A DNA stretch of 64,000 nucleotides from Bacteroidales bacterium. GTDB taxonomy: Bacteria; Bacteroidota; Bacteroidia; Bacteroidales; F082. A program made the position numbers and the translations under genes. Below, in pieces: positions 16,460-24,584 of this stretch. Numbering within the stretch: position 1 is the first letter of the stretch; each line of letters opens with the position of its first letter. The stretch spans positions 46,224 through 110,223 of the forward strand of contig JAUYGX010000117.1 in NCBI GenBank assembly GCA_030690365.1, given 5' to 3'. The notes beneath the pieces are model-generated. The model ran no database searches. It had not been told where the DNA came from and was given only the letters and a program-made list of their open reading frames with translations.

Positions 16460-17929
16460 ATGGACACAAAAGAAAGAGTACTCGAAAACACCATCCAACG
16501 ATGCAGGGAACGTCACATCATCCTTCCCACCTACAAACAAATGCGCAACCCGGAGCTGATTCCACAAAAGATTAAAGACAAGCTGGCTAATATCGGGCTA
16601 TGGGATTTGAACTCCCTCAACCTGTTCCGCATCACCTGGAAAAACGAACCCAAGGATTTTGGAGGGAAATTTGGAAACGTCAACTACCTTGAAATCCCTT
16701 CTGAACTTACCGGAGTTAAAGCCCGCATCATCGTCCTGATTGGAAAATATTTTCCCACCGGAGCCCACAAAGTAGGCGCTACCTTTGGTCCGTTGGTCGA
16801 GAAACTGGTCACAGGTCGTTTCGATCCCACCTGCCAGAAAGCACTCTGGCCTTCCACCGGAAACTATTGTCGTGGTGGAGCTTACGACAGTTATCTGCTG
16901 GGCTGTGAGTCGATTGCGGTACTTCCGCAGGGCATGTCGCAGGAGCGCTTCGACTGGCTTCACAAAGTAGGTGCCGAAGTATTTGCCACACCTGGTAGCG
17001 AAAGCAACGTGAAGGAAATTTACGACAAGGTAAAAGTGCTGAAAGCAGAGCGCGGCGATGGCATCGTCAACCTCAACCAATTTGAAGAAATCGGTAATCC
17101 CATGTGGCATTATGCCGTTACCGGACCTGCCATGGAGGAGGTTTACAATCAAACCAAAAAACCAAACCAGCGTTTTAGCGGTGTTTTCCTAACGCAGGGA
17201 TCGGCCGGAACTTTAGGAAGTACGGATTACCTCCGTGAAAAATTCCCTCACATGAAAGTCTGTGCAGGAGAAGCAGTTCAATGTCCCACCTTGCTTGAAA
17301 ACGGATATGGCGAGCACCGCATCGAAGGCATCGGCGACAAGCATGTGCCCTGGATTCACAACATCCGCAACATGGATGTGGTGGGTGCCATCGACGACAA
17401 TCCAAACATCCGCCTCATGCGCCTGTTTAACGAACCTGACGGAAGAGCATACCTTAAAAACGAACTCCACATTGATGCCGAACTGGTGGATAAACTGGGC
17501 TTGCTGGGTATTTCCTCCATCGCCAACCTGATGGGGTCCATCAAGCTGGCCAAGTACTACGAAATGGACGAAAACGACATGCTCTTCACGGTAGCCACCG
17601 ATTCCATGGACATGTATCAGTCGCGTCTGGCCGAAGAAAAACAAAAACATGGCGAATTCACCAACCGCGATGCTGCTGTCAGCTTCGATTCGGATTTGCT
17701 TGGATTGAACATCGACCACATGCTGGAGATGACCTATTATCAGAAAAAGCGCATGCACAACCTGAAATACTTTACCTGGATTGAACAGCAGGGCAAAACG
17801 GTGGAAGAACTGAATGCCCAGTGGTACGACGAAAATTACTGGAAATCGCATTATGCCAAGGTTCAGGAATGGGATGACGAAATCAATGCCTTCAACGAAC
17901 GTACAGGCGTGTCGAATGAATACAATTAA
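16460..17929 (+). CDS. PLP-dependent fold-type II enzyme of unknown reaction (SDMH locus)
   Basis: The 489-residue protein has the fold of cysteine synthase/threonine dehydratase enzymes. The probable Schiff-base lysine is Lys104 in YFPTGAHKVGATFGPL. WPSTGNYCRGGAYDSYLLG supplies the usual STGN substrate loop, and FLTQGSAGTLGSTDYL a glycine-rich phosphate-binding loop. The 90-residue N-terminal extension and the long C-terminal helical tail are larger than in cysteine synthase. E. coli has a different PLP enzyme, diaminopropionate ammonia-lyase (ygeX), in its SDMH cluster. This gene may fill a similar niche but is not obviously YgeX. It sits 9 bp after ygfK and 34 bp before a second PLP gene. 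The reaction cannot be named from sequence alone. Confidence 0.75.
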   Translation: MDTKERVLENTIQRCRERHIILPTYKQMRNPELIPQKIKDKLANIGLWDLNSLNLFRITWKNEPKDFGGKFGNVNYLEIPSELTGVKARIIVLIGKYFPTGAHKVGATFGPLVEKLVTGRFDPTCQKALWPSTGNYCRGGAYDSYLLGCESIAVLPQGMSQERFDWLHKVGAEVFATPGSESNVKEIYDKVKVLKAERGDGIVNLNQFEEIGNPMWHYAVTGPAMEEVYNQTKKPNQRFSGVFLTQGSAGTLGSTDYLREKFPHMKVCAGEAVQCPTLLENGYGEHRIEGIGDKHVPWIHNIRNMDVVGAIDDNPNIRLMRLFNEPDGRAYLKNELHIDAELVDKLGLLGISSIANLMGSIKLAKYYEMDENDMLFTVATDSMDMYQSRLAEEKQKHGEFTNRDAAVSFDSDLLGLNIDHMLEMTYYQKKRMHNLKYFTWIEQQGKTVEELNAQWYDENYWKSHYAKVQEWDDEINAFNERTGVSNEYN

Positions 17930-17963
17930 CCATTTTGCTTTCGGGCATTAATTCATTAAAGAA

Positions 17964-19202
17964 ATGATGCATCAAGAAATAACTTATTCCTGCACTACCT
18001 GCGGACAGGTATTCAGCGCTGCCGATGTCCGCTACTTATGTCCGGTTTGTGCCGTGGACAACGATCCGTTGCAACCTCCCCTGGGCGTGCTGAAAGTGAT
18101 TTATGCTTATGCCGAATTAAAAACACAAGGCATTAGTTTTAAACAACTTAAAGAAAGAGAATTTCTTGATTTATTGCCCATTGCAAACACTGAAAACCTT
18201 CCTCCATTAAAAATAGGAAATACGCCTTTGTATCGTGTTCGGTCCATCCGCCATGATACCATTCCCTTTGAATTGTATCTGAAAGATGACGCTCAAAACC
18301 CGACCTGGTCGTTTAAAGACAGGGCTTCGGCGCTGGTATCTGCCTTCGCCAAAGAACACGAAATCGATACCATTGTAACGGCTTCCACCGGAAATGCAGG
18401 CTCGTCGCTGGCAGGGATCTGTGCTTCACAAGGACAAAAAGCGTACGTCATCGTTCCCGAAAGTGCCCCCATCGCCAAACTCACGCAAATCATCATGTAT
18501 GGTGCAACGCTCATTCCCGTCAAGGGTACATACGACGATGCCTTCGATTTAAGTGTGAGCGCTACGCGCGAAATGGGCTGGTATAACCGAAATACGGCCT
18601 ATAATCCGATGACCATCGAAGGAAAAAAAAGTGTGTCCTTTGAGTTGTTTGAAGAACTTGGAAAAATGGTTCCCGATGCGGTGTTTGTGCCTGTGGGCGA
18701 TGGAGTGATTATTTCCGGCGTTTACAAAGGGTTTGAAGATTTGCTGAAAACAGGCATCATCGATCACATGCCCATGGTAGTGGCTGTACAGGCCGAAGGA
18801 AGTGCCAACCTGGTAAACAACCTCGAAGGAGTGGGATTTATCATCCGTCCCAGTCGCACCCTGGCTGATTCCATCTCGGTAGATATTCCTCGAAATTTCC
18901 ACATGGCCCGCCAGTTTTTGGATCTTTATAACGGCGAATGGCTTACGGTAAGCGACAACGAAATCCTCAATGCTTCGGCTCTGTTGGCTAAATCATACGG
19001 ATTGTTTGTGGAGCCGGCGGCCGCGGCGGCCATGGCCGGATTGCTCAAATACCATGACCAGGAACTGGTTTCGCCCGGCAGTAAAAATGTAGTGTTGCTC
19101 ACCGGCAGCGGCCTCAAGGATTTATCGGCTGTGAAGCCATTACTCAACATGCCAAAAGCAATCGAGCCTACACTTAGCGAACTAAAATACCTGTTGAAAT
19201 GA
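17964..19202 (+). CDS. Threonine-synthase-like PLP enzyme with N-terminal zinc ribbon
   Basis: This 412-residue enzyme opens with a zinc ribbon, Cys10/Cys13 and Cys26/Cys29 (CTTC ... CPVC), then LPPLKIGNTPLYRV. NPTWSFKDRASALVSAF follows with the probable PLP lysine Lys118. TASTGNAGSSLAGICASQG (substrate loop), VPVGDGVIISGVYKGF (phosphate loop) and VVLLTGSGLKDL come next. This is the layout of zinc-ribbon threonine synthases and of cysteate-synthase-like relatives. Threonine synthase would turn O-phosphohomoserine into threonine, but no thrA or thrB is nearby. Its position inside the SDMH operon argues for a specialised lyase or synthase. Its stop codon overlaps the next start as ATGA, so translation is probably coupled to the hydroxylase. 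Confidence 0.75.
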   Translation: MMHQEITYSCTTCGQVFSAADVRYLCPVCAVDNDPLQPPLGVLKVIYAYAELKTQGISFKQLKEREFLDLLPIANTENLPPLKIGNTPLYRVRSIRHDTIPFELYLKDDAQNPTWSFKDRASALVSAFAKEHEIDTIVTASTGNAGSSLAGICASQGQKAYVIVPESAPIAKLTQIIMYGATLIPVKGTYDDAFDLSVSATREMGWYNRNTAYNPMTIEGKKSVSFELFEELGKMVPDAVFVPVGDGVIISGVYKGFEDLLKTGIIDHMPMVVAVQAEGSANLVNNLEGVGFIIRPSRTLADSISVDIPRNFHMARQFLDLYNGEWLTVSDNEILNASALLAKSYGLFVEPAAAAAMAGLLKYHDQELVSPGSKNVVLLTGSGLKDLSAVKPLLNMPKAIEPTLSELKYLLK

Positions 19203-21748
19203 TATCCTTTAAACTCAATGGCGAACTTGTAAATTATCACGGAGATCCGGATGGATTTTTACTGCCCTTTTTACGCCTCGACAAACACCTCACGGCTGTA
19301 AAAGACGGTTGCTCAGGTCAGGCAGCTTGTGGTGCCTGCACCGTGGAAATCAACGGCAAAGCTAAACTGGCTTGTGTCACCAGGATGAAAACGCTGGAAA
19401 ACGCGGAAGTGTTTACTCCCGAAGGATTTCCGCCATCCGTGCTCGACACCATCGCCAAATCGTTTGTCAATCAGGGTGCTGTGCAGTGTGGGTTTTGTAC
19501 TCCGGGGTTTATCAGCCGTACAAAAGTGCTTTTGCAGGACAATCCAAATCCAACCATCCGGGAAATTCACCAGGCACTCAAACCCCATCTGTGTCGGTGT
19601 ACCGGATATAAAAAGATTGAACAAGCCATTGAAGTTGCTGCAGATTCGCTTGCAAGCGGAAAACACCTCGAACTGACCAAAACTACCGGAAAGGTCGGAA
19701 TCCCACATCCAAAATACGAAGCTTATCAAACAGCCATTGGCGAGCGCAAGTTTGTGGACGATATGTTCCTTGACGGGATGCTATTTGCGGCGTTAAAATT
19801 TTCGGATCATCCTAAGGCGAAAATCCTTAAAATCGATGTGTCGGAAGCATTGGAAATTCCCGGTGTTCACCAGATTTTTACTGCAAAGGACATTCCGGGT
19901 GAACAAAAAGTCGGACTCATACTTCACGATTGGCCGGTGATGATTGGAGAAGGCCAAACCACTCATTATATTGGCGATGTGTTGGCTGGTGTAGTAGCCG
20001 ACAGCGACCAGATTGCCCGCGAGGCGGTGGCCAAAATCAATGTGGAATATGAGGTGCTGGTACCCGTAACCGATGTAATGAAAGCCATCAATGGTGAGCG
20101 CGTTCATCCTGAAAGGCCCAACCACTTCGATACCACCCAATTCACCATTGGAGATGCCGAAACAGCCATATCGAAGTCTGCATTTCGATCCAATGGCCAT
20201 TATGAAACGCAACGCGTTGAACATGGTTTTATGGAAAAAGAAGCCGCCATCGCACAACCTGACGGGAAGGAAGGAGTGGAGCTTTTCAGCCAGAGCCAGG
20301 GCGTGTATGAAGATCGCCGCCAGGTGGCCATGATCCTGGGATTGCCGGAAGAAAAAGTAAGGGTGGTCCTCGTACCCAACGGCGGGGGGTTTGGCGGTAA
20401 AGAAGACATGACCATTCAGGGTCATACCGCTTTATTTTCTTTTTTGATGAAACAACCGGTGAAAATCACCCTGCGGCGTGAAGAATCCATCCGAATGCAT
20501 CCCAAACGGCATCCTGTTTTCATGGACATGGAATTGGGTTGCAATGCTGAAGGAAAACTCACAGCCCTTAAATTAAAAGCCATTGGTGATACCGGGGCCT
20601 ATGCTTCGGTAGGCATGAAGGTGATGGAGCGTGTGGCCGGTCATGCTGCCGGAGGTTATTTTATCCCGGAGGTAGATATTGAAGCTAAAACCGTATATAC
20701 CAACAACATTCCCTGTGGCGCCATGCGCGGTTTTGGGGCCAACCAGGTGGCCTTTGCACTCGAAAGCTGCATCGATGATCTTTGCAAACAAGGCGGTTTC
20801 GACCGTTGGCAATTTCGGTACGACAATGCGCTTGTGGATGGACTTCGGACCTCTACTGGTCAAAAGGTAACGGGTGTGGGCATTCGTGCATGTCTCGAAG
20901 CATTAAAAACGGATTATCAAAAAGCTGCTTTTGCAGGATTGGCTTGTGCCATCAAGAATTCCGGTGTGGGAAACGGCATGAAAGATGAATCGCAGGTGAG
21001 CATTGAGATTGTTTCGGAAAACAAAATCCGCCTTCAACATGGCTGGACCGAAATGGGACAAGGCGTTCATAACATGGCGCTGCAAACCTTGTGCGAAGAA
21101 ACCGGTGTTGACCCTGAAATCATTGAAGTGGTTGTGGATACGGAAGCCCAGCTCAAAACAGGGATGACCACCAGTTCACGCGCCACCGCTTTGGTGGGAT
21201 TGGCCATCATCAACGCGGCCAAAGCCTTGAAAGCCGATTTAAAGCAACATTCGCTGAAAGAGTTGGCCGGTAAAACCTATAAAGGAGAGTTTGTCTGCGA
21301 CTGGACCACCAAACCCGGCACAGGTGTTGAAGACCCTGTGATTCATTATTCTTACGGATATGCGGCACAGCTTTGTGTACTCGACGAAAAAGGTGAAATC
21401 ATCCGCATGGTAGCAGCACACGATGCCGGCAAAATCATGAATCCCATGTTGTTCGAAGGGCAGATCGAGGGCGGTGTTCACATGGGTTTGGGTTATGCGC
21501 TGACGGAAGATTTGCCCATGAAAGATGGGTTCTTACTCAGCGAACGCATGCGTGATTTAAAAATCCTGCGCGCCCATGAGACCCCTGAAATCAAGGTGAT
21601 TGGTGTTGAAGTTCCCGACCCTGTCGGACCATACGGTGCCAAAGGAATTGGAGAAATTGGTCTGGTGCCCACCGCAGCGGCTGTGGCCAATGCATTTTAT
21701 GCTTTTGATGGGGTTAAACGGACGAAATTGCCTTTGAGGAGGGATTGA
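19199..21748 (+). CDS. Xanthine-dehydrogenase-like molybdenum hydroxylase, selenium-dependent type
   Basis: This 849-residue protein fuses two of the three xanthine-dehydrogenase parts. The N-terminal 160 residues hold two [2Fe-2S] clusters: Cys38, 44, 47 and 59 (CSGQAACGAC), then Cys97/100 (CGFC) and Cys132/134 (CRC). The rest is the molybdopterin part, with FGGKEDMTIQGHTALF, GAMRGFGANQVAFALE and GAKGIGEIGLVPTAAAV. The catalytic glutamate is Glu819. There is no FAD domain. This two-part architecture next to YgfK, MocA and SsnA marks the selenium-dependent group (E. coli XdhD relatives). There the selenium is a labile cofactor, not selenocysteine, so no in-frame UGA is expected or seen. The substrate is probably a purine or other N-heterocycle. 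The start overlaps the preceding stop (ATGA). Confidence 0.9.
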   Translation: MISFKLNGELVNYHGDPDGFLLPFLRLDKHLTAVKDGCSGQAACGACTVEINGKAKLACVTRMKTLENAEVFTPEGFPPSVLDTIAKSFVNQGAVQCGFCTPGFISRTKVLLQDNPNPTIREIHQALKPHLCRCTGYKKIEQAIEVAADSLASGKHLELTKTTGKVGIPHPKYEAYQTAIGERKFVDDMFLDGMLFAALKFSDHPKAKILKIDVSEALEIPGVHQIFTAKDIPGEQKVGLILHDWPVMIGEGQTTHYIGDVLAGVVADSDQIAREAVAKINVEYEVLVPVTDVMKAINGERVHPERPNHFDTTQFTIGDAETAISKSAFRSNGHYETQRVEHGFMEKEAAIAQPDGKEGVELFSQSQGVYEDRRQVAMILGLPEEKVRVVLVPNGGGFGGKEDMTIQGHTALFSFLMKQPVKITLRREESIRMHPKRHPVFMDMELGCNAEGKLTALKLKAIGDTGAYASVGMKVMERVAGHAAGGYFIPEVDIEAKTVYTNNIPCGAMRGFGANQVAFALESCIDDLCKQGGFDRWQFRYDNALVDGLRTSTGQKVTGVGIRACLEALKTDYQKAAFAGLACAIKNSGVGNGMKDESQVSIEIVSENKIRLQHGWTEMGQGVHNMALQTLCEETGVDPEIIEVVVDTEAQLKTGMTTSSRATALVGLAIINAAKALKADLKQHSLKELAGKTYKGEFVCDWTTKPGTGVEDPVIHYSYGYAAQLCVLDEKGEIIRMVAAHDAGKIMNPMLFEGQIEGGVHMGLGYALTEDLPMKDGFLLSERMRDLKILRAHETPEIKVIGVEVPDPVGPYGAKGIGEIGLVPTAAAVANAFYAFDGVKRTKLPLRRD

Positions 21749-21806
21749 TATTTAAACGTAAGCAAAAATTTTTCCAAATAAAGATCAATGGCTAAAAGAA
21801 TTAACC

Positions 21807-22496
21807 ATGAAAAATGAAATTGAACTTTATGGTAAATTACTTGATGAGATCAAGGTTCGACTGAGAAATGCGCAACATAAGGCAGCTATTTCGGTGAATG
21901 CTGAATTGATCAACTTGTATTGGGACATAGGCAAAATGATATACCTGCAGCAACAAGATCATGGTTGGGGGGCCGGAATCACGAGAAAATTGGCACTTGA
22001 TTTAAAAAACGAACTACCGGAAGAAAAAGGATTTTCTGAAAGAAATCTAAAATTTATGGTTCAGTTTTTTAAAGAATATTCTGAGGCAAATTCTATTGGG
22101 AAACAACCCGTTTCCCAATTGGAACAGGTGGGGAAACAGCTCGTTTCCCAAATTCCGTGGGGCCATAATATCTTATTAATGCAAAAGATAAAATCAAAAG
22201 AAGTAAGATATAGATATTTGCAACAAGCCATTGAATCTGGCTGGAGCAGAGATGTATTAGCAAAAATGATAAAGAGTGATTGGCATAAACGACAAGGATT
22301 TACGATAAGTAATTTTAAATCTACACTTCCTAACTTGCAATCTACTCTAGCACAACAAATGCTTAAGGACCCATATATTTTTGATTTTTTAACTGACACC
22401 TCGTCCGCGTTTGCAACGCGGATGCAGTCGTTCTTAAAATGGGTATGTAAAATCATATTTCCATCCGCGTTGCAAACGCGGACGAGTTTCCGTTGA
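21807..22496 (+). pseudogene. YhcG/DUF1016 gene truncated by a REPIN-like element
   Basis: Residues 1-195 match the N-terminal helical domain of YhcG/DUF1016 proteins: NAELINLYWDIGKMIYLQQ, GWGAGITRKLALDL, FSERNLKFMVQFF and VSQIPWGHNILLMQKIKS. In intact members, DPYIFDFL is followed by a PD-(D/E)XK nuclease domain of about 150 residues. Here the frame runs straight into the hairpin repeat at 22400-22486 and ends there (TDTSSAFATRMQSF...), so the nuclease domain is gone. The gene lies in the same direction as the surrounding SDMH genes, 58 bp after the hydroxylase and 52 bp before ssnA. It is therefore an insertion within that set. Activity is unlikely. Confidence 0.75.
22400..22486. repeat. 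REPIN-like element: two REP hairpins in inverted orientation
   Basis: A 25-bp sequence at 22400-22424 is repeated exactly, in reverse complement, at 22462-22486, separated by 37 bp. Each copy contains its own hairpin (CCGCGTT TGC AACGCGG). Paired inverted REP hairpins are the layout of REPINs mobilised in trans by REP-associated tyrosine transposases. No such transposase is in the window. The element has become the 3' end of the YhcG frame. Confidence 0.8.
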
Positions 22497-22548
22497 TGAA
22501 AAGTAATCCATAATCTCTATAGAAATAAGTAAAATAAACTGATCCATC

Positions 22549-23820
22549 ATGTCCATCATACTTAAAAACGCCACTTTTATCCACTGGAAATCGCTTGAAC
22601 AAATTCAGACTTCCCTAAAAGTTGAGACTGGTTCTGGTGGAGGTTATTTATTGCTTCCATCCGATCTCCAAGGCGTTGACATCAGTCGGGATGAAGTTAT
22701 CGACTGCACAGGAAAACTGGTCACCAAAGCCTTTGCCGTTGGACATCACCATGTTTATTCGGCCCTGGCCCGCGGTATGCCTGTTCCGCCAAAACAGCCG
22801 GAGAATTTCTTACAGATTCTGGAGTACGTGTGGTGGAACCTCGATAAGGCCCTCGACAAAGATATGATTGATGCCAGCGCGCTGGTCACAGCCATGGCCT
22901 GTGCCAAGGCCGGGTCTACTTTTGTGATCGATCACCATGCTTCACCCAATACCATCAGGGGTTCACTTGAAATCATTGCCAATGCCTTCGATCGGGTGGG
23001 GGTTAGCCATTTGCTGTGTTATGAAATCTCCGACCGTGATGGACTGGATAAAGCAAATCAGGGACTTCAGGAAACAGCGGATTATTTACAGGCAAATCAG
23101 GGACTTGTCGGGCTTCACGCTTCATTTACCGTAGGAGATGAAACCCTGAAAAAAGCTGTGAACCTGATGGAAAAGACCAGCTCCGGAATCCACATCCATG
23201 TGGCGGAAGACTTGGCCGATCAAAACCACTGTCAGCACCATTATGACAGGCAGGTAGTGGAAAGACTCCATCATTTCGGTGTACTTAATTCTCCAAAAAC
23301 CATTCTGGCCCATTGTCTTCACCTCAATGAAAACGAGCGCAATTTAATCCAGAATTCACCTGCCTGGATCGTTGAAAATGCAGAAAGCAACCTGAATAAC
23401 AATGTTGGCCACTTTCGTGGGACAGACCTGGGCAAGAACATCATGCTCGGCACAGATGGTATGCACAGCGATATGCTCCGAAGTGCGCAGGTGGCATTTT
23501 TTGCCGGACAGAAAACAGATCAAATCAACGTGCCTGAAGCCTACCGCAGGTTTAGAAATGTGCATCATTATTTAGCCGACAATCATTTTTCAGGCGATGG
23601 CGACAACAATCTGGTGGTGCTGGATTATGATTCACCAACTCCCGTTACCGAACATAATTTCTTAGGGCATTTTGTTTTTGGATTGTCATCCAACCACATC
23701 CGGCATGTGATCTCCAACGGAAGTTGGCTGGTGAAGAATAAAAGGCTCACCAATGTAGATGAAAAGGCGATTTTAACTTACACCAAAGAGCAGGCTCTGC
23801 GCCTGTGGAAAAAGCTATAG
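22549..23820 (+). CDS. ssnA: SsnA, putative amidohydrolase of the SDMH system
   Basis: The 423-residue product is a metal-dependent aminohydrolase of the SsnA type, related to chlorohydrolase/guanine-deaminase-like enzymes. Metal-site motifs run in order: GHHHVYSALARGM (HxH), WWNLDKALDKD, TFVIDHHASPNTI, GIHIHVAEDL, TILAHCLHL and MLGTDGMHSD. The order and spacing follow E. coli SsnA closely, including DYDSPTPV near the end. It would hydrolyse an amino or amide bond of a heterocycle, possibly the product or precursor of the hydroxylase upstream. It is separated from the rest of the SDMH genes by the truncated YhcG gene and the REPIN, so it may use its own promoter or depend on readthrough. Confidence 0.88.
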   Translation: MSIILKNATFIHWKSLEQIQTSLKVETGSGGGYLLLPSDLQGVDISRDEVIDCTGKLVTKAFAVGHHHVYSALARGMPVPPKQPENFLQILEYVWWNLDKALDKDMIDASALVTAMACAKAGSTFVIDHHASPNTIRGSLEIIANAFDRVGVSHLLCYEISDRDGLDKANQGLQETADYLQANQGLVGLHASFTVGDETLKKAVNLMEKTSSGIHIHVAEDLADQNHCQHHYDRQVVERLHHFGVLNSPKTILAHCLHLNENERNLIQNSPAWIVENAESNLNNNVGHFRGTDLGKNIMLGTDGMHSDMLRSAQVAFFAGQKTDQINVPEAYRRFRNVHHYLADNHFSGDGDNNLVVLDYDSPTPVTEHNFLGHFVFGLSSNHIRHVISNGSWLVKNKRLTNVDEKAILTYTKEQALRLWKKL

Positions 23821-23876
23821 CGCCCTGTTTGGAATTACTTTCTTATCACACATGTTCTTCCTTTTTCCGGCAATTA

Positions 23877-23994
23877 TTTCACGCAAAGTGCGCGGAGCCT
23901 TGTTTCGCAAAGATCGCAAAGTGATAAAATTTTTAGCTCACAATACTTCTTTGCGAACTCTGCGTATTGTTCACTTTGCGCACTTTGCGTGAAA
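23877..23994. repeat. CGCAAAG-family hairpin repeat (118 bp)
   Basis: A 17-bp terminal arm (TTTCACGCAAAGTGCGC at 23877-23893, complement at 23978-23994) encloses further imperfect CGCAAAG/CTTTGCG pairs (TTCGCAAAG near 23905, CTTTGCGAA near 23950). Related sequences lie at 24431, 32586 and 49074. It has no coding potential and looks like a non-autonomous intergenic repeat. Confidence 0.75.
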
Positions 23995-24048
23995 CTTTTC
24001 TGCCAGGATTAAATAACATTTGACAGATCATTTTTCACAAAGAATTCC

Positions 24049-24056
24049 TAACTTTG
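24049..24056 (+). promoter_or_regulatory. Candidate -7 box TAACTTTG for the ArsC-like gene
   Basis: TAACTTTG fits TAnnTTTG and lies 21 bp before the ATG at 24078. It overlaps the alternative TTG start at 24054, which supports the ATG. The -33 region is not clear. Confidence 0.45.
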
Positions 24057-24077
24057 AACCTCATTAAATTGGTTGCC

Positions 24078-24419
24078 ATGATCCAGGTTTATCACAATCC
24101 ACATTGCAAAAAATCCCGCGCCGGACTGCAATATGTGCAGGAAAGGACTTCTGATGTGGAGATCATCGATTATCTTAAAAATCCCCTGACCGAAAAGGAA
24201 TTGAAGGTGTTGCTTATGAAGCTCAACAAAAAACCTCAGGAAATGGTGCGTACCCAGGAAGCTTACTATAAAAGTGAGCTGAAAGGCCAGCAGTTTAATG
24301 AGGATGAATGGATTAGGATACTGGTGGAAAACCCGAAATTAATCAAACGACCCATTGTTGTAAAGGGAAATAAGGCTATTTGGGGTGATCCGGTGGAAGA
24401 ATTGGAGGTGCTTTTTTAG
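24078..24419 (+). CDS. ArsC/Spx-family protein (arsenate-reductase-like)
   Basis: The 113-residue protein has the thioredoxin-like ArsC fold: IQVYHNPHCKKSRAGLQYVQE puts the active cysteine at Cys10 in the NPxCxxSR loop. KNPLTEKELKVLLMKL and PKLIKRPIVVKGNKAIWGDP carry the conserved RPIVV arginine. This group uses glutaredoxin or another thiol to reduce arsenate, but many members (YffB-like) have unknown substrates. No arsenic transporter or regulator is adjacent, so arsenate resistance is not supported by context. The frame opens at a TTG (24054); the ATG at 24078 fits relatives (MIQVYHNP) and the promoter-like box. Confidence 0.82.
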   Translation: MIQVYHNPHCKKSRAGLQYVQERTSDVEIIDYLKNPLTEKELKVLLMKLNKKPQEMVRTQEAYYKSELKGQQFNEDEWIRILVENPKLIKRPIVVKGNKAIWGDPVEELEVLF

Positions 24420-24430
24420 GATGAGCGTTT

Positions 24431-24458
24431 TGCCGCAAAGGCGCTGAGGCGCAAAGAA
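24431..24458. repeat. Single arm of the CGCAAAG repeat family
   Basis: TGCCGCAAAGGCGCTGAGGC followed by GCAAAG repeats the left-arm pattern of the hairpin at 32586. No complementary right arm follows, so it looks like a degraded copy between the ArsC-like gene and fumC. Confidence 0.5.
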
Positions 24459-24584
24459 TGAAGTATGAGAAAATTCTGATAAATAGTATCCTGCAATGGT
24501 TCCCCCCCTTTTGAGGAATATGGAATTAATCGAAAATGGTAATAACATAAAACAACTTATATACAAATACATAAATCAATCACC

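Noticed and set aside
17213..17851. 212-codon minus-strand frame opposite the first PLP gene (also 16598-17152)
   Set aside because: Antisense shadow of a clearly conserved enzyme gene; no family match.
19199..21748. Selenocysteine codon in the hydroxylase
   Set aside because: The frame has no internal UGA; selenium in this enzyme group is a labile cofactor, not selenocysteine.
23877..23994. Repeated CGCAAAG units resembling a short CRISPR array
   Set aside because: The units are inverted and irregularly spaced, with no constant-length spacers and no cas genes nearby; a hairpin repeat explains them.
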